Source of the DNA: an uncultured Pelagibacteraceae bacterium
GTDB taxonomy: Bacteria; Pseudomonadota; Alphaproteobacteria; Pelagibacterales; Pelagibacteraceae
Assembly (NCBI GenBank): GCA_902611465.1
Contig: CACLZS010000001.1
Location: forward strand, 1-64,000
Length of the DNA stretch: 64,000 nucleotides
Direction: 5' to 3'
The notes beneath the pieces are model-generated. The model did no database searches. It was not told the origin of the DNA and saw only the letters and a program-made list of their open reading frames with translations. Numbering within the stretch: position 1 is the first letter of the stretch; each line of letters opens with the position of its first letter. A program made the position numbers and the translations under genes. Positions 62,862 through 64,000 of the stretch are shown in pieces.

Positions 62862-63746
62862 ATGACAAAATCCCTTTCAATGGTCTGCGCACTAGTCACA
62901 ACTTTTATTTGGGGAACAGCTTTCATCGCTCAAGACACTGGTATGGATAATATCGGTCCATTAACTTTTAATTCAGCAAGATTTATTGTTGGCTTTTTTA
63001 CAATATTACCACTTGCCTTATTATTTGAGAGGAAGAAAATTAAACTAGAAATACTTTCAAAATCAAAACTTTTTATAAAATATTTAGTTTTCATGGGAGT
63101 ATCCCTGTTTTTGGGAACTTTTTTACAACAAACTGCCCTCCAATATACAAATATTGCAAATGCAGCTTTTTTTACAGTATTTTACGTACCGATAGTTCCA
63201 ATTTTGTTATTTTTTATCTACTCCAAAAAAGTTCATTGGAGTATATGGCCAGCAATTGGTCTTTGTATCCTTGGTGTATACCTTCTAAGTGATTTTTCTA
63301 ACTCAGAAATTATGTTAGGTGATGGTCTAGTTATATTGTGCTCAGTATTTTGGGCTTTGCATATAATTTTTGCAGGTAAGTTCATGGAAGAATTTGATAT
63401 TCCAATGTTTTATGCTGCACTTCAAGCATTATTTGTTGCAACACTTTCGTTAATCTTTTCTTTTATTTTTGAAGAAATAAATATTTCAAAAATATTAATG
63501 GAAAGTAGTTCTATTCTTTATGCAGGAGCATTATCAGGCGGTATAGCCTTTACATTACAAATGTATGCTCAAAAAAATATAGAAGAGGCACCAGCAGCAA
63601 TTATTTATTCTCTCGAGGGAGTATTTGCAGCTGTAGCAGGATGGATTATTCTCAATCAATTTTTAAGTACTAATAACATGATTGGATGTTTATTAATTTT
63701 GATTGCAGTAATTTCTTCTCAAATTTCACCTAGTTCTAAAAATTAG
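62862..63746 (+). CDS. EamA/DMT-family transporter
   Basis: A 294-residue inner-membrane protein with ten predicted helices in two EamA repeats. The first repeat begins CALVTTFIWGTAFIAQD and the second begins GLVILCSVFWALHIIFAGKFM. FTLQMYAQKNIEEAPAAIIYSLEGVFAAVAGWIIL is a typical end of the second repeat. DMT transporters move metabolites such as amino acids or their derivatives; the substrate is unknown. It follows the dioxygenase by 26 nt, perhaps in the same transcript, and overlaps the convergent uppP by 4 nt. Confidence 0.9.
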   Translation: MTKSLSMVCALVTTFIWGTAFIAQDTGMDNIGPLTFNSARFIVGFFTILPLALLFERKKIKLEILSKSKLFIKYLVFMGVSLFLGTFLQQTALQYTNIANAAFFTVFYVPIVPILLFFIYSKKVHWSIWPAIGLCILGVYLLSDFSNSEIMLGDGLVILCSVFWALHIIFAGKFMEEFDIPMFYAALQALFVATLSLIFSFIFEEINISKILMESSSILYAGALSGGIAFTLQMYAQKNIEEAPAAIIYSLEGVFAAVAGWIILNQFLSTNNMIGCLLILIAVISSQISPSSKN

Positions 63747-64000
63747 ATATAAGCAATTACAAAAAGAATTAAAGCAAGAAAAGTTCTGTAATAAACAAAA
63801 ATATTTAAATTAAAATTTTTTACATAAATTAAAAAATATTTGATTGTTAAATAAGAAACTATAAATGAAAATATTATTGAATATAAAAATAATATGTTTA
63901 AATCTATATTTGCATTCATCACATCTTTCAAACTAAGTATACTTGCTCCCGCTAATGCAGGTATTGATAAGTAAAAAGATATTTTTGAAGAATCTACTCT
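63743..64000 (-). CDS. uppP: Undecaprenyl-diphosphate phosphatase UppP (partial, C-terminal part)
   Basis: The minus strand is open from the window edge at 64000 to a stop at 63743, 85 codons. It reads RVDSSKISFYLSIPALAGAS, then SFIVSYLTIKYFLIYVKNFN and YYRTFLALILFVIAYI, which match the C-terminal helices of UppP (BacA). That includes the SFLLSIPAI-like region and the closing YR segment. UppP recycles undecaprenyl diphosphate for cell-wall synthesis at the inner membrane. The ORF-track start (TTG at 63931) is internal; the true N-terminus lies outside the window. Confidence 0.85.
   Translation of the reverse strand, partial: RVDSSKISFYLSIPALAGASILSLKDVMNANIDLNILFLYSIIFSFIVSYLTIKYFLIYVKNFNLNIFVYYRTFLALILFVIAYI

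Overview
The window is a compact, strongly AT-rich chromosomal segment. Its gene content and order point to an alphaproteobacterium of the SAR11 / Pelagibacterales type. Gaps between genes are tiny and many genes overlap by 1 to 17 nt. Several alphaproteobacterial gene neighbourhoods are recognisable but thinned out: fur-miaB-phoH-ybeY-lnt-metK, nusA-infB-rbfA-rpsO-pnp, irr with fabA-fabB-fabI, dut-coaBC-ubiB-ubiE with mutM-rpsT-dnaA-dnaN, and argH-small lipoprotein-lysA with tlpA. I see no rRNA, insertion sequence, prophage or CRISPR array. No stretch longer than about 270 bases lacks a gene. This assignment is inferred from synteny and composition, not from a database search.

Layout. 1-10 kb: partial LpoA-like periplasmic protein, rsmI, BON lipoprotein, malic enzyme, murJ, trpS, nfuA-like, a glucosaminidase and a polysaccharide deacetylase. 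10-23 kb: a long plus-strand run for tRNA modification, ribosome maturation, lipoprotein acylation, SAM synthesis and transcription/translation/RNA decay (short tsaB, fur, miaB, phoH, ybeY, lnt, metK, nusA, infB, rbfA, rpsO, pnp, ABM protein). 23-30 kb: msrB, a small membrane ORF, fabI-fabB-fabA opposite irr, then rubrerythrin / Fe-S oxidoreductase / DUF3501. 30-39 kb: SH3 protein, E1-like adenylyltransferase, dut, coaBC, ubiB, ubiE on minus; mutM, rpsT, dnaA, dnaN on plus. The strand switch next to dnaA suggests that the origin may be near. 39-48 kb: plsC, lysA, LptM-like lipoprotein, argH, thioredoxin-like protein, esterase, HNH protein, coq7, dsbB, YqaA-like protein, tRNA-Leu, acyl-CoA synthetase, a 27-residue Lys-rich peptide. 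48-57 kb: carD, fdxA, TerB-like protein, SUV3-like helicase, acetoacetyl-CoA synthetase, TAXI-type TRAP transporter. 57-64 kb: PaaI thioesterase, tRNA-Arg, an unusual pyruvate dehydrogenase operon, an EamA transporter and partial uppP.

The most notable feature is the pyruvate dehydrogenase locus. The lipoyl domain, normally on the E2 core, is fused to the N-terminus of the homodimeric AceE-type E1. The adjacent E2 starts directly with its peripheral-subunit-binding domain and has no lipoyl domain. A gamma-butyrobetaine/trimethyllysine-type dioxygenase is translationally coupled behind it. Other points worth checking: a promoter-terminator-nusA arrangement that looks like an attenuator, a perfect inverted repeat bracketing the rubrerythrin promoter and resembling a palindrome beside irr, a tRNA-Leu ending 7 nt before an acyl-CoA synthetase start codon, a hairpin abutting the TRAP permease start, a half-length TsaB, and the Lys-rich mini-gene with its own promoter, 5' hairpin and terminator.
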